DNA of 64,000 nucleotides. Origin: Pyrinomonadaceae bacterium (GTDB lineage: Bacteria > Acidobacteriota > Blastocatellia > Pyrinomonadales > Pyrinomonadaceae). Every line of letters begins with the position of its first letter. Position 1 is the first letter of the stretch. The notes below the pieces were generated by a model, which was not told the origin of the DNA, searched no databases, and was given only the letters and a program-made list of their open reading frames with translations. This document shows positions 1-8,697 of the stretch, piece by piece. Both the position numbers and the translations under genes were made by a program. The DNA lies in NCBI GenBank assembly GCA_026129865.1, contig JAHCHG010000003.1:248001-312000 (forward strand), in the 5' to 3' direction.

Positions 1-391
1 TTGCGTAGCAAACATCGGTGCAGCCGATCGCGTATGTGACAACCTTCCATTTTCCGCCCGATTTTTTCAAAAGCGCGAAGAAATTGTTGTCGAACATATC
101 TGCATCTATCGCTTCCTGATATTCCGTACCTTTGTAATTCGGGCGTTCGCCGTTTGTGTTTTGCGGTTCGCCGCTGACAAACGCCCAATTTCCGGAAACG
201 TTGAAATTATCTATCGAAAACTGAATTTTATGCTTCAACTCCTTTTCAACCGGAGTGCGCAGAGCGTCAAGAATCGCTTTTCTTTCCGCCGAACCTTTTT
301 CAGGTGTGTAAACTTTCTGTCCGAAAGCCGCAACCGACAACAGTGAAATGCAAAATGCACCAAATAGTAAGTTTACAAAAGTTTTGTTCAT
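1..391 (-). CDS. Exported protein of unknown function, partial
   Basis: Leftward reading frame that starts at 391 and runs off the window at base 1, so only the first 130 codons are visible. The N-terminus (MNKTFVNLLFGAFCISLLS, then VAAFGQ) is a typical Sec signal peptide with probable cleavage after AFG. The remaining part is hydrophilic, contains the stretch SGNWAFVSGEPQ, and ends in a segment with two cysteines (IGCTDVCYA). I do not recognise a named domain. The protein is probably periplasmic or secreted. It lies downstream of ileS on the same strand with a 73-bp gap. Confidence 0.7.
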   Translation of the reverse strand, partial: MNKTFVNLLFGAFCISLLSVAAFGQKVYTPEKGSAERKAILDALRTPVEKELKHKIQFSIDNFNVSGNWAFVSGEPQNTNGERPNYKGTEYQEAIDADMFDNNFFALLKKSGGKWKVVTYAIGCTDVCYA

Positions 392-464
392 ATTTTTATC
401 AACAGATCGCCTGCAGCAAACGAGCTATCAGCTCTAATCTATGATCTTTCAGCTATCAGAAAAT

Positions 465-3365
465 TTAAGCTGACGCGCTTTGTTCGATTTCCGACAAAGC
501 CGCGACGCATCTTTCGCAAACGGTTGGATATTTTTCCGATTCGCCAACGCGAACAGAGAAATTCCAGCAGCGTTCGCATTTTTCGCCGTCGGCTTTTTGG
601 ATCTCGACCTTCATCGCGTCGCCTTCGTGAACTTCCGTCTGCGATACGATGAAAATGTAGCGCAGATCTTCATAAAAGGGGAGCAGAAACATCATCGTTT
701 CTTTATCAACCGTCAAAATAACTTTCGCCTGCAAAGATGAGCCGATCTGTTTTTCGTTTCGCGCCGTTTCGAGTTCTTTTAGAACGACATCGCGAATGGT
801 AAAAATCTGTTCCCAATTCGCTTTTAATTCGGAATTATCCGCGCCCGAAACTTTTGGAAATTCCGCCAGATGAACCGACGTTAATTGTTGATTCGGCAGA
901 TTTTCCCACGCTTCGTCCGCCGTAAATGCGAGAACCGGCGCGAGCAGACGGCAGAGTTTATCCGTGATCTCGTAAAGCGCGGTTTGCGCGGAACGCCGCT
1001 CGACGGAATTCGGTGCGAAAATATAAAGCCGATCTTTGATGATGTCGAAATATCGCGCCGAAAGCGTGACGGTTACAAAATTATAGACGGTTTGATAAAC
1101 GCTCTGAAAATTGTAAGTTTCGTAGCCTTTTATAACTTTTTCCGTAACTTCGTCCAAACTCGCCAGCGCCCAACGGTCAATTTCGAGCATTTCAGAAAGC
1201 GCGAGTTTTTCGGTTTCGTAATTAAATCCGTCGAGGTTGCCGAGCGCATAACGCAAAGTATTTCTGAATTTACGATAGGCATCAATGACGCGGTTCAAGA
1301 TCTCGTCCGAACATCGTACGTCTTCGGTAAAATCAACCGCCGCCGCCCACATCCGCAGGATTTCCGCGCCGGATTTGTCGATTATTTCCTGCGGCGCGGT
1401 CACGTTTCCGACCGATTTCGATTGCTTTTTGCCTTCGCCGTCAACGACCCAGCCGTGCGTCAAAACCGTCTTATACGGTGCGGTGTCATGCGCGGCGAGT
1501 CCGCACATTAAAGACGAATTAAACCAACCGCGATATTGATCGCCGCCTTCAAAATAAACGTCCGCCGGAAAACGTAAGTTTTCGCGTGTTTCCAGAACGG
1601 CAACGCAAGACGAACCCGAATCGAACCAAACGTCCAGAATGTCTGTTTCTTTTGTAAATTCCTCGCCGCCGCATTTCGGGCATTTATAATTTTCCGGCAG
1701 CAGATCTTTCGCCTCCCGGTTATACCAGGCGTCGGCGGTTTCCTGCAAAAAGATGTCGGCGACATGATCCACGATCTTCGGATCGGCGACCGCTTCATCA
1801 CAACCCGCGCAATAAAAAACGGGAATCGGAACGCCCCACGAACGCTGGCGCGAAACGCACCAATCCGGGCGACCTTTGAGCATATTCGCCATTCTGCCTT
1901 CGCCCCAATTTGGATGCCATTTGACGTTTTGGACTTCCGACAGAGAGTTTTCGCGCAGCGAAATTTCTTCGCCCGTTTGCGCCACCGCATCCATCGAAAT
2001 GAACCACTGCGGCGTGGCGCGGAAAATCACCGGATTCTTGCAGCGCCAGCAATGCGGATAACGGTGATTGTAATTTTCGGTAAAAAGCAGCGCGCCTTTT
2101 TCCCGTAAATGTTCGACGATCAAAGGATTCGCTTCGAAAACCTGTTTTCCGTGGAAAAACTCTATATCGTCCTGAAATCTGCCGCCGCTATCGACCGGAC
2201 AATAAACCTCCAGACCGTATTTGTTGCCGATCACAAAGTCGTCGTGTCCGTGTCCGGGCGCGGTGTGTACAAGTCCCGTTCCGGCTTTTGCCGTGTCTTT
2301 TTTCTCGCGCGAATCCGAAACGTCGAGTTCCGTTTCAGCGTCGGATTCGCCGCCCAGGGTTACGTGATCGCCGGTCATGATCAGCGATTCGCGTTCGATC
2401 CAAGGGTGTGCGGCGCGCATTTTGTCCAGCTTCGAGCCTTTAAATCGCGCTAAAACAGGCGGAATATTATGCTCGCCGTTCTCGTCCGCTTCGCCGAGAC
2501 AGCATTTTACGACGACAAAACCGACCAATTCGGCGGCGACGATCAAAACCTCGCCGCCGACTTCAACCGCGACATATTCAAAATCCGGATGAACCGCGAT
2601 TCCTAAATTTGCAGGGATCGTCCAGGGAGTTGTCGTCCAGATGACGAGCGAAACCTTTTTGCCCGCAAGATTTTCATCAATTTCCGCCGGATCGGTCACA
2701 AGCGGAAACTTTACATAGATCGAAGGCGAAGTATGTTCGCGGTATTCGACTTCCGCTTCCGCCAAAGCGGTTTGATCGTGAACGCACCAGTAAACGGGAC
2801 GCGCACCTTTATAAACATATCCGCGCTCCAGAAATTTTCCAAAAAGCCTCGCCGTTTCCGATTCGTACTCATGAGACATCGTCAAATACGGGTTTTCCCA
2901 TTCGCCCAAAACGCCTAATCTTTTAAAATCGCGTGTCTGTCCGTCCATCGCCTTTGAAGCGTGTTCCCGGCAGATTCGTCGAAAAGTGCCGACCGGAAGA
3001 TCGGCTTTATTCTTGCCTTTTTCGGCTAATTTCTTTTCAACGTGCGTTTCGATCGGCAAACCGTGGCAATCGTATCCCGGAACATAAGGCGCGTTAAAAC
3101 CCATCATCGAACGCGATTTGACGATAAAATCCTTCAAAATTTTGTTCAAAGCCGTTCCGATATGAATATCCGCATTCGCATACGGCGGACCGTCGTGTAA
3201 GATAAATTTCTCCGCGTCTTTGCGGTTTTTGAGAATCTCTTCATAAAGATTCATCGCGTCCCATTTTTTCAAACGCTCAGGCTCGCTTTGTCCCAAATTC
3301 GCCTTCTGCGAAAAATTCGTTTTCGGTAAATTAATCGTTTTCTTTAAATCCAAAGTTTCGCTCAT
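465..3365 (-). CDS. ileS: Isoleucine--tRNA ligase
   Basis: Full-length class I aminoacyl-tRNA synthetase (966 aa) charging tRNA-Ile in the cytoplasm. The class I HIGH signature is HIGT at residues 68-71 and the KMSKS loop is KQSKS at 647-651. Between them lies the CP1 editing domain (WTTTPWTIPANLG around 243-254, and the HTAPGHGHDDF stretch around 367-377). A CPKC pair lies near 562-565, and the C-terminus carries the zinc-finger typical of bacterial IleRS (CERCWNF, then CERC). The start gives the standard N-terminal arm. The gene is intact and stands alone between an exported protein gene and a repeat-bearing intergenic region. Confidence 0.97.
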   Translation of the reverse strand: MSETLDLKKTINLPKTNFSQKANLGQSEPERLKKWDAMNLYEEILKNRKDAEKFILHDGPPYANADIHIGTALNKILKDFIVKSRSMMGFNAPYVPGYDCHGLPIETHVEKKLAEKGKNKADLPVGTFRRICREHASKAMDGQTRDFKRLGVLGEWENPYLTMSHEYESETARLFGKFLERGYVYKGARPVYWCVHDQTALAEAEVEYREHTSPSIYVKFPLVTDPAEIDENLAGKKVSLVIWTTTPWTIPANLGIAVHPDFEYVAVEVGGEVLIVAAELVGFVVVKCCLGEADENGEHNIPPVLARFKGSKLDKMRAAHPWIERESLIMTGDHVTLGGESDAETELDVSDSREKKDTAKAGTGLVHTAPGHGHDDFVIGNKYGLEVYCPVDSGGRFQDDIEFFHGKQVFEANPLIVEHLREKGALLFTENYNHRYPHCWRCKNPVIFRATPQWFISMDAVAQTGEEISLRENSLSEVQNVKWHPNWGEGRMANMLKGRPDWCVSRQRSWGVPIPVFYCAGCDEAVADPKIVDHVADIFLQETADAWYNREAKDLLPENYKCPKCGGEEFTKETDILDVWFDSGSSCVAVLETRENLRFPADVYFEGGDQYRGWFNSSLMCGLAAHDTAPYKTVLTHGWVVDGEGKKQSKSVGNVTAPQEIIDKSGAEILRMWAAAVDFTEDVRCSDEILNRVIDAYRKFRNTLRYALGNLDGFNYETEKLALSEMLEIDRWALASLDEVTEKVIKGYETYNFQSVYQTVYNFVTVTLSARYFDIIKDRLYIFAPNSVERRSAQTALYEITDKLCRLLAPVLAFTADEAWENLPNQQLTSVHLAEFPKVSGADNSELKANWEQIFTIRDVVLKELETARNEKQIGSSLQAKVILTVDKETMMFLLPFYEDLRYIFIVSQTEVHEGDAMKVEIQKADGEKCERCWNFSVRVGESEKYPTVCERCVAALSEIEQSASA

Positions 3366-3706
3366 AATAAGTTGTTAGTAATTAGTAGTCAGTATTTTCG
3401 ACCTTTTTAATAAAAATGAAATTTTAACATTTAACTGCACAAAAAACGCAATCGGTAATCCAAAATCCAAAATCCAAAATCCAAAATCAAAGAGTCCCAA
3501 GCCTTTCATTCAGACTTGGGACTCGTTCGTTTCAAGCAAAGTTTTACCTTCGGCTCTAGCTTTTCAAAAAGCTCAAGTCCCTGTTGGTAATAATGCTGTC
3601 TATATTTAATCTAAACTTCATAAAATCTTTTCCAATTCATTTATGCCAAAATTTTCTGTTTGAGTCAAAAAAAAATGGGCTGACTTTGTTTTTAACGCTC
3701 TTTCTT
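3366..3706. other. Intergenic region, 341 bp, with short tandem repeats and one hairpin
   Basis: AT-rich spacer between ileS and the HEPN-like gene. It contains four head-to-tail copies of a 7-bp unit (ATCCAAA type, about 3457-3489) and, directly beside them, a perfect 10-bp inverted repeat. No coding frame with family resemblance was seen. The spacer probably holds the promoter for ileS and the end of the gene starting at 4327. Confidence 0.6.
3492..3524 (-). terminator. Possible transcription terminator hairpin
   Basis: GAGTCCCAAG at 3492-3501 pairs perfectly with CTTGGGACTC at 3515-3524 across a 13-base loop. On the minus strand the stem is followed by a T-rich run (TTTGATTTTGG), which fits termination of the leftward HEPN-like gene ending at 3707, although it lies about 180 bp downstream. 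It could instead be part of the adjacent repeat element. Confidence 0.45.
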
Positions 3707-4327
3707 TTATCGCCGTCGTTTGAACTGGTCATATTTTCTTGCTTTTTCCAATGCTGACACAATAGCCTCCCCGTCGTTAGTCATTATAATTTCGTATCCT
3801 AACTCGACATCAGGATTGAAATATTCCCAAATTGTGTTCATTAACTTACGAAAGTCGTGAAGAATACTGTCAACCAAGTCTTTATCAATTATAGTAGATA
3901 GAGATGGATTTAGTTTAAGAGATGTTAACAAATCATTGTGAGCTAATTTCTGGTTTCTTACATTTTTGATAGGCTTACATACTTTCTTCAACGCTAAGTA
4001 TTGTCTATCAATACTATTTCGTAAATCACTGTATAAGGTGGGATTAATTTTTGATATAAGTTGTTCTAGGCTAAGAGTATTTTTCCCGGATGATTTTATT
4101 GGATCAGTTAAACGGGCAATTGAAAGAATAATGTCATTAGCGAATGAATCTTGGCAATATCTAAAAAATATAGGTGCAAAGTCATTCAGGAGTTTCACTC
4201 GTTCTTCATTAGTTGCGAATAGTTGCTTAAAAATAAGCCAATTTGCATGAAGTGAATACATATGCTGATTCAATTCTTCAAATATGTTAGCAAACTCAAG
4301 GGGGAGTTTTTGTTGTGAATTAGTCAT
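3707..4327 (-). CDS. HEPN/AbiU2-like protein
   Basis: A 206-aa all-helical cytoplasmic protein. The N-terminal half (LHANWLIFKQLFATNEER, APIFFRYCQDSF, ILSIARLTDP) resembles the HEPN_AbiU2 family, named after the lactococcal abortive-infection protein AbiU2. Residues 124-130 read RNQKLAH, an R-x5-H motif of the kind that forms the RNase active site in HEPN toxins. The gene is more AT-rich than ileS and the phosphomutase beside it, suggesting recent acquisition. No nucleotidyltransferase (MNT) or other antitoxin gene adjoins it. An RNase role in phage defence or stress is inference from the family; the family match is from memory of its conserved pattern. Confidence 0.6.
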   Translation of the reverse strand: MTNSQQKLPLEFANIFEELNQHMYSLHANWLIFKQLFATNEERVKLLNDFAPIFFRYCQDSFANDIILSIARLTDPIKSSGKNTLSLEQLISKINPTLYSDLRNSIDRQYLALKKVCKPIKNVRNQKLAHNDLLTSLKLNPSLSTIIDKDLVDSILHDFRKLMNTIWEYFNPDVELGYEIIMTNDGEAIVSALEKARKYDQFKRRR

Positions 4328-4383
4328 AACTTTCTTTGAATAATAAGATATTTGATTATATTAATCTTTGTAACATATTTGGT

Positions 4384-5733
4384 TCAGTGAATATATTCTT
4401 TTACGCGGCTTTCCACCGTTTCGCGGATTTTCCGCAGATTTTCTTCTGAATCGGCTTCAAAACGTAAAACTAAAATCGCCTGCGTGTTTGAAGCGCGAAC
4501 CAAACCCCAACCGTTTTCAAAGATGATTCTTGCGCCGTCAATTGTGATCACTTCGTTTGTTTTCGCAAATTCTTCGGCGATCTTTGCGACGATTTCAAAT
4601 TTTTTCTCGTCCGAACATTCGACTCTGAGTTCGGGCGTGGAAAATGTTTCGGGCAGATCGCTTAGAAGTTCGCTCAAGGTTTTGTCGGTTTTCGATAAAA
4701 TTTCTAAAACTCGCGCGCCGGCGTAAGTTGCGTCGTCGAATCCGTAAAACCTGTCTGCAAAGAAGATATGACCGCTCATTTCGCCGGCGAGCGCGGCTTT
4801 GGTTTCCTTCATTTTCGCCTTTATCAAGGAATGACCGGCTTTCCACATGATCGGATTTCCGCCGTGCGCGGCGATGTCGGAAAATAGATTTTCCGAGCAT
4901 TTTACCTCGGCAATGATCGTAGATCCCGGATGTTCTTTTAAGATCTCGCGCGAAAGCAGGATCATCAATTCGTCGCCCCAGATTATCCTTCCTTTTTCGT
5001 CAACAACGCCGATCCGGTCGCCGTCGCCGTCAAACGCAATGCCGATATCTGCGCTTTTTTCCAAAACGGCGCGAATGCAGTCCTGCAGGTTTTCCGTAAC
5101 GGTCGGGTCCGGATGATGATTTGGAAAATCGGAATCGGGTTCTGTGTAAAGTTTTACAAGTTCGACACCCAAATTTTCGTAGATCGGAACCGCCGTTACG
5201 CCGCCCATTCCGTTCCCGCCGTCGACGACGACTTTTAATTTTCGTGGACCAAAGTTAATTTTCGATAAAATGTCGCGCTCATAATCCGCCAGGACGTCGA
5301 TAGTTTCTGTCGTTCCCGTGCCGGAAGCGAACGTTCGAGAAAAAGCGATCTCGCGAATCTGCTGGATCTGCGAACCGAACAGCGCCTGTTTTCCAAGGCA
5401 GATCTTAAAACCATTGTGGTTTGAAGGATTATGCGAGCCTGTGATCATCACACCGCCATCGACATCTTTTGTGAAAACCGTGTGGTATAAGACCGGTGTC
5501 GGAACCATACCGATCAGCGCTACGCTGCAGCCGGATTCGTTAAACCCGCGAGTCAAAAGTTCACAAAACCGCGGCGAACTTTCGCGCGCGTCGTAGCCGA
5601 TCGCTATTCGTTTCGCCCCGCTGTCATGAAAGAATGTGCCGATCGCTTTGCCGAGAATGGCTACGGTTTCATCCGTCAGATCGGGTCCGACAATTCCGCG
5701 AATATCATATTCTCTGAAAATGTTTTTGTTCAT
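4384..5733 (-). CDS. Phosphomannomutase/phosphoglucomutase
   Basis: 449-aa alpha-D-phosphohexomutase that interconverts hexose 6- and 1-phosphates to feed nucleotide-sugar synthesis. The phosphoserine loop is TGSHNP (S100), the metal loop is DGDGDR (about 235-240), the sugar-binding loop is GEMSGH, and the C-terminal phosphate-binding domain ends in RASNTQAILVLRFEA. The start MNKNIFREYDIRG is the family's usual N-terminus. The product could supply mannose-1-P for the GDP-mannose dehydratase (gmd) further along, or glucose-1-P; PMM versus PGM preference cannot be read from the sequence. No adjacent pathway gene. Confidence 0.92.
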   Translation of the reverse strand: MNKNIFREYDIRGIVGPDLTDETVAILGKAIGTFFHDSGAKRIAIGYDARESSPRFCELLTRGFNESGCSVALIGMVPTPVLYHTVFTKDVDGGVMITGSHNPSNHNGFKICLGKQALFGSQIQQIREIAFSRTFASGTGTTETIDVLADYERDILSKINFGPRKLKVVVDGGNGMGGVTAVPIYENLGVELVKLYTEPDSDFPNHHPDPTVTENLQDCIRAVLEKSADIGIAFDGDGDRIGVVDEKGRIIWGDELMILLSREILKEHPGSTIIAEVKCSENLFSDIAAHGGNPIMWKAGHSLIKAKMKETKAALAGEMSGHIFFADRFYGFDDATYAGARVLEILSKTDKTLSELLSDLPETFSTPELRVECSDEKKFEIVAKIAEEFAKTNEVITIDGARIIFENGWGLVRASNTQAILVLRFEADSEENLRKIRETVESRVKEYIH

Positions 5734-5892
5734 CGAACTCTAAGTTACGAAAAATACCCGAAAATGTGAAAGCGGCGCGAAATATCGCCGTGTTTGTCTT
5801 TTGGCGTTTCTGCTATAAACTTCTACGTTTAGGCAACAGCCGTCCGCTTGGACGCATCGAAAACTAGCATTAAGAATTCTAATTATCCTTCT

Positions 5893-6879
5893 ATGAAAGA
5901 TTTAGTCCGTTCAATAATTTTATCTGGTTTTATATTGTCTCTTGGGTTTGCTGTCGCTGCTCAAACGGTTCAGCCGACTCCGCCGGCTGCCGACGACGAC
6001 GGCGCGGTAAAGGTTTTTGAAGTTCGTCTGCCGGTTACCGTAACCGACAAGAAAAAGAAAGACGCACTTGTACCCGGATTAAAGCGCGGCGATTTCGCCG
6101 TCTATGAGGACGGCGTAAAGCAGGAAGTTACTTTTTTTACCGACGCCGGTTCAAATCCGCCGGTCTATGTCGGTGTTTTGATGGATACGTCGCCGTCAAC
6201 CGCCGGGAAAATGAAGTTTTCGAAGGAAGCTGCGAAAAATTTTATTTATACCGTTACTACTTTGCGCAAAGACAAAGCCGCTTTTATGACTTTCGATCAT
6301 AAGGTCGTTCTGCATCAGGATTTTACCGACAAGCTGGATCTTTTGGACAAGGCGGTCGACGATGTCGACAAGGTCGGTTCGAAAACATCGCTTTACGATG
6401 CGATCTGGCAATTTTCGGATGAGAAGCTGCGCAACGCGCCCGGACGCCGTGTGATCGTCGTGATTACGGACGGCGACGATACCTTCAGCAAAGCGGATCT
6501 TGACGATGCGATAGACATTGCGCAGCGCACCGAAACAACGATTTTCGCCATTTCGACCAAAGCCGGATTTCTTGGGACGGTTCCCGGTGTCGATGCCGGA
6601 ACGGTCAAAGACAAAGGCGACAAATTGCTTTCAAGGCTTTGTGAAGAAACGGGAGGCGAGGTGTTTTTTACCGGCGATATGTACGAATTGGAAAAAGCAT
6701 TTACGAAGATCTCCAATGAGTTAAAGGGGCAGTACATCATTACCTATCGTCCGGCGAATCAAAATTACGACGGAAAGGACAGAAAGGTTGAGGTAAGATT
6801 TGCCGACAGCGAAAAGGAAAAGCGTTACAGGATAAGAACGAAGACCAGTTACCGGCAGGTCGACGACAGTTTGAAATAA
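5893..6879 (+). CDS. Exported VWA-domain protein (acidobacterial VWFA-related type)
   Basis: About 328 aa from MKDLVRSI, the start chosen because it leads straight into a signal peptide; an in-frame ATG 15 codons upstream would add a polar tail. A beta-rich N-terminal domain (VFEVRLPVTVTDKKK, DFAVYEDGVKQEVTFF) is followed by a von Willebrand A domain with the MIDAS motif DTSPS (98-102) and the later ITDGDD strand. This architecture matches the family described as the VWFA-related acidobacterial domain. It probably acts in the periplasm or at the surface in adhesion or protein assembly. A paralogue follows 25 bp downstream, likely in one operon. Confidence 0.85.
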   Translation: MKDLVRSIILSGFILSLGFAVAAQTVQPTPPAADDDGAVKVFEVRLPVTVTDKKKKDALVPGLKRGDFAVYEDGVKQEVTFFTDAGSNPPVYVGVLMDTSPSTAGKMKFSKEAAKNFIYTVTTLRKDKAAFMTFDHKVVLHQDFTDKLDLLDKAVDDVDKVGSKTSLYDAIWQFSDEKLRNAPGRRVIVVITDGDDTFSKADLDDAIDIAQRTETTIFAISTKAGFLGTVPGVDAGTVKDKGDKLLSRLCEETGGEVFFTGDMYELEKAFTKISNELKGQYIITYRPANQNYDGKDRKVEVRFADSEKEKRYRIRTKTSYRQVDDSLK

Positions 6880-6904
6880 GGTTCGCGTTTTTTTGAGTAT
6901 TTTT

Positions 6905-7975
6905 ATGAAGTATAAAGTTTTAATAATTTCATTTTCTTTCCTTTTAGCGGGTTTGTTCTTTATCGGCTCGGAAAAAGGAAATGCGCAAAATTCGACGGGG
7001 ATGCCGGAAGCGACCCCGCCGCCGATCGTTATCGAAGATGACGACGACATAATAACGATCGACACCGAGGTCGTAAATGTTCTTTTTACGGCTCAGGACA
7101 AAAACCGGAGGCTCTTAACAGAACTGAAGGAAGGCGATGTCAGGCTTTATGAAGACGGCGAAGCGCAGGAAATGACGGCTTTTTACCGTCAGATCGATCT
7201 GCCTTTGAGTCTCGCAATTTTGATCGATACGAGCGCATCTCAGGAACGGACGCTGCCGGACGAAAAGCTGGCGGCTAAATCGTTTCTTGAAGCGGTTGTT
7301 AGACCGACGAAAGATGAGGTTTCGATCGTTTCATTTACCGGGGAAGCCACGCTTGAACAGGGAATGACGAGCAACATTGCGCGCCTGCGGCGTGCGATCG
7401 ACAATGTCCAATTCGTTCCGCCTTCCGGTTACATCGGCGGCGGAGTGATTGCCGGTGGAACCCCGCCGATCTCCGGAAGAAACCAGATGACGCAGGGCTC
7501 AACGGCGATCTGGGATGCGGTTTGGATCACTTCCGAAGAGGTTCTCGGACCGGCGCCGGAAAAAACTCGTCGCGCGATCATTCTGTTGACCGACGGCGTA
7601 AATACTTACGGAAAGAAGAAGTTAGACGAAGCCGTCGAAGCCGCCCAGCGCAGCGAAGCGGTAATTTACTCGGTCGGGATCGGAGATAATTTTTATAACG
7701 GTGTTGATGAAGGCGCGCTTAGAAAATTATCCGAACGCACCGGAGGAAGGGCATTTTTTCCGCGGGACGAACGTGAGCTCAGACAGGCTTTCGATCAAAT
7801 TCAGGAAGAAATGCGGTCGCAGTATCTGATCGCTTACGCTCCGACCAATCAAAAGCGCGACGGTTCGTACCGGAAGATCGAGATCAAGCTTGTAAATCCG
7901 GAACTAGCGAAGCAAAAAGTAGTAATTACACATCGTCAGGGATATTTTTCAAAGGATACAGACGTAAGAAAGTAA
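6905..7975 (+). CDS. Exported VWA-domain protein, paralogue of the preceding gene
   Basis: About 356 aa beginning MKYKVLIISFSFLLAG, a signal peptide. As in its neighbour, a beta-rich N-terminal domain (VNVLFTAQDKNRRLLTEL, DVRLYEDGEAQEMTAFY) precedes a VWA domain with MIDAS DTSAS and LLTDGVN. A glycine-rich insert (SGYIGGGVIAGGTPPISG) inside the VWA fold is not present in the first copy. The two genes look like a tandem duplication followed by divergence. A hairpin terminator follows at 8002. Substrate or ligand unknown. Confidence 0.85.
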   Translation: MKYKVLIISFSFLLAGLFFIGSEKGNAQNSTGMPEATPPPIVIEDDDDIITIDTEVVNVLFTAQDKNRRLLTELKEGDVRLYEDGEAQEMTAFYRQIDLPLSLAILIDTSASQERTLPDEKLAAKSFLEAVVRPTKDEVSIVSFTGEATLEQGMTSNIARLRRAIDNVQFVPPSGYIGGGVIAGGTPPISGRNQMTQGSTAIWDAVWITSEEVLGPAPEKTRRAIILLTDGVNTYGKKKLDEAVEAAQRSEAVIYSVGIGDNFYNGVDEGALRKLSERTGGRAFFPRDERELRQAFDQIQEEMRSQYLIAYAPTNQKRDGSYRKIEIKLVNPELAKQKVVITHRQGYFSKDTDVRK

Positions 7976-8001
7976 TTTTTCGAGGTATCGTTTCAGTTAC
8001 T

Positions 8002-8031
8002 GGTCAGCGATCGGTTTACCGGATGCTGACC
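8002..8031 (+). terminator. Rho-independent terminator after the VWA pair
   Basis: GGTCAGC (8002-8008) pairs with GCTGACC (8025-8031), with an inner CGG/CCG stem closing a TTTA loop, followed by TTATTTGTTT. It sits 26 bp after the second VWA gene and between convergent genes. Confidence 0.75.
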
Positions 8032-8064
8032 TTATTTGTTTGATGGAATTCAACATTTCGCTCG

Positions 8065-8556
8065 CTAGCTCCATCCAAAGAACTTCTTCGTAACCGGAAG
8101 CAGACGATGCGCGGCAACCATTCTGCTGAAAAATTCTTCATGCTGTGCCTCAACACGCGACATTTCCAACATTTCGCGTTCGCAGGCTTTCATATTCAAT
8201 TCATTTGCATATTTTGCCGCTTCTTCATATTCCAGAATGTTTTGACTTTCCAATCTCCCTGCGAAATACATTGGCAAAAACCAGCCTGAAACGAAACATA
8301 AGACACCTAAACTTTGCCCGATAGTCCAGAAAACCGCTTCCCGTAAGCGTCTCGGTTCTGCGCCCAATTCGGTCAGCCATTTTCGCACATTATCACGGTG
8401 AAGCCATTCTTCAGTTTCGATGATCTTGATCTGCTTTTTTTCGTCGGATTCTCTCAAAGATTTCCAATGTCCGCGATATGCAAATCCGGCGGCGAGTTCT
8501 CCGGCGTGAGCGTTTTGCAAGATTCGTATTAGATTTTGGCGGGCATTTTCTAGCAT
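8065..8556 (-). CDS. COQ7/ferritin-like diiron protein
   Basis: 163-aa helical protein. Residues 17-31 (AGELAAGFAYRGHWK) and 46-53 (ETEEWLHR) give the E...E-x2-H pattern of a four-helix diiron centre, and the C-terminal EAQHEEFF gives a second E-x2-H. A hydrophobic stretch (GVLCFVSGWFLPMYFAG) lies between, as in the membrane-dipping COQ7 (demethoxyubiquinone hydroxylase) family. The organism appears to use the futalosine route to menaquinone, so a ubiquinone role is doubtful; an unassigned membrane-associated diiron oxidase fits better. It is convergent with the VWA pair. Confidence 0.65.
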   Translation of the reverse strand: MLENARQNLIRILQNAHAGELAAGFAYRGHWKSLRESDEKKQIKIIETEEWLHRDNVRKWLTELGAEPRRLREAVFWTIGQSLGVLCFVSGWFLPMYFAGRLESQNILEYEEAAKYANELNMKACEREMLEMSRVEAQHEEFFSRMVAAHRLLPVTKKFFGWS

Positions 8557-8576
8557 ACGATTTGAAGAATTTTCTA

Positions 8577-8685
8577 GTCAGAACCGTCTGCGGTAGCGGG
8601 CGGTTGAACTTTATTATATTGAGTATTAGCGATAAAAATTCTAGTTGACAAACTTTAACCATCCGCTGCCGCAGATGGTTCTGAC
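8577..8685. repeat. Imperfect 29-bp inverted repeat bounding a 51-bp centre (MITE/REP-like)
   Basis: The left arm 8577-8605 (starts GTCAGAACCGTCTGCGG) and right arm 8657-8685 (reverse complement starts GTCAGAACCATCTGCGG) match at about 25 of 29 positions. The centre is AT-rich and non-coding. The whole unit lies between the COQ7-like gene and the carboxypeptidase gene. Structure suggests a small palindromic mobile element or a pair of REP units. No transposase is nearby. Confidence 0.7.
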
Positions 8686-8697
8686 TTCTTCCAAATC

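Noticed and set aside
161..346. 61-codon plus-strand frame at the left edge
   Set aside because: Antisense to the exported protein gene 1-391, which has a signal peptide and better coding character.
3457..3489. Tandem heptamer as a possible CRISPR array
   Set aside because: Units are 7 bp with no spacers; no cas genes in the window.
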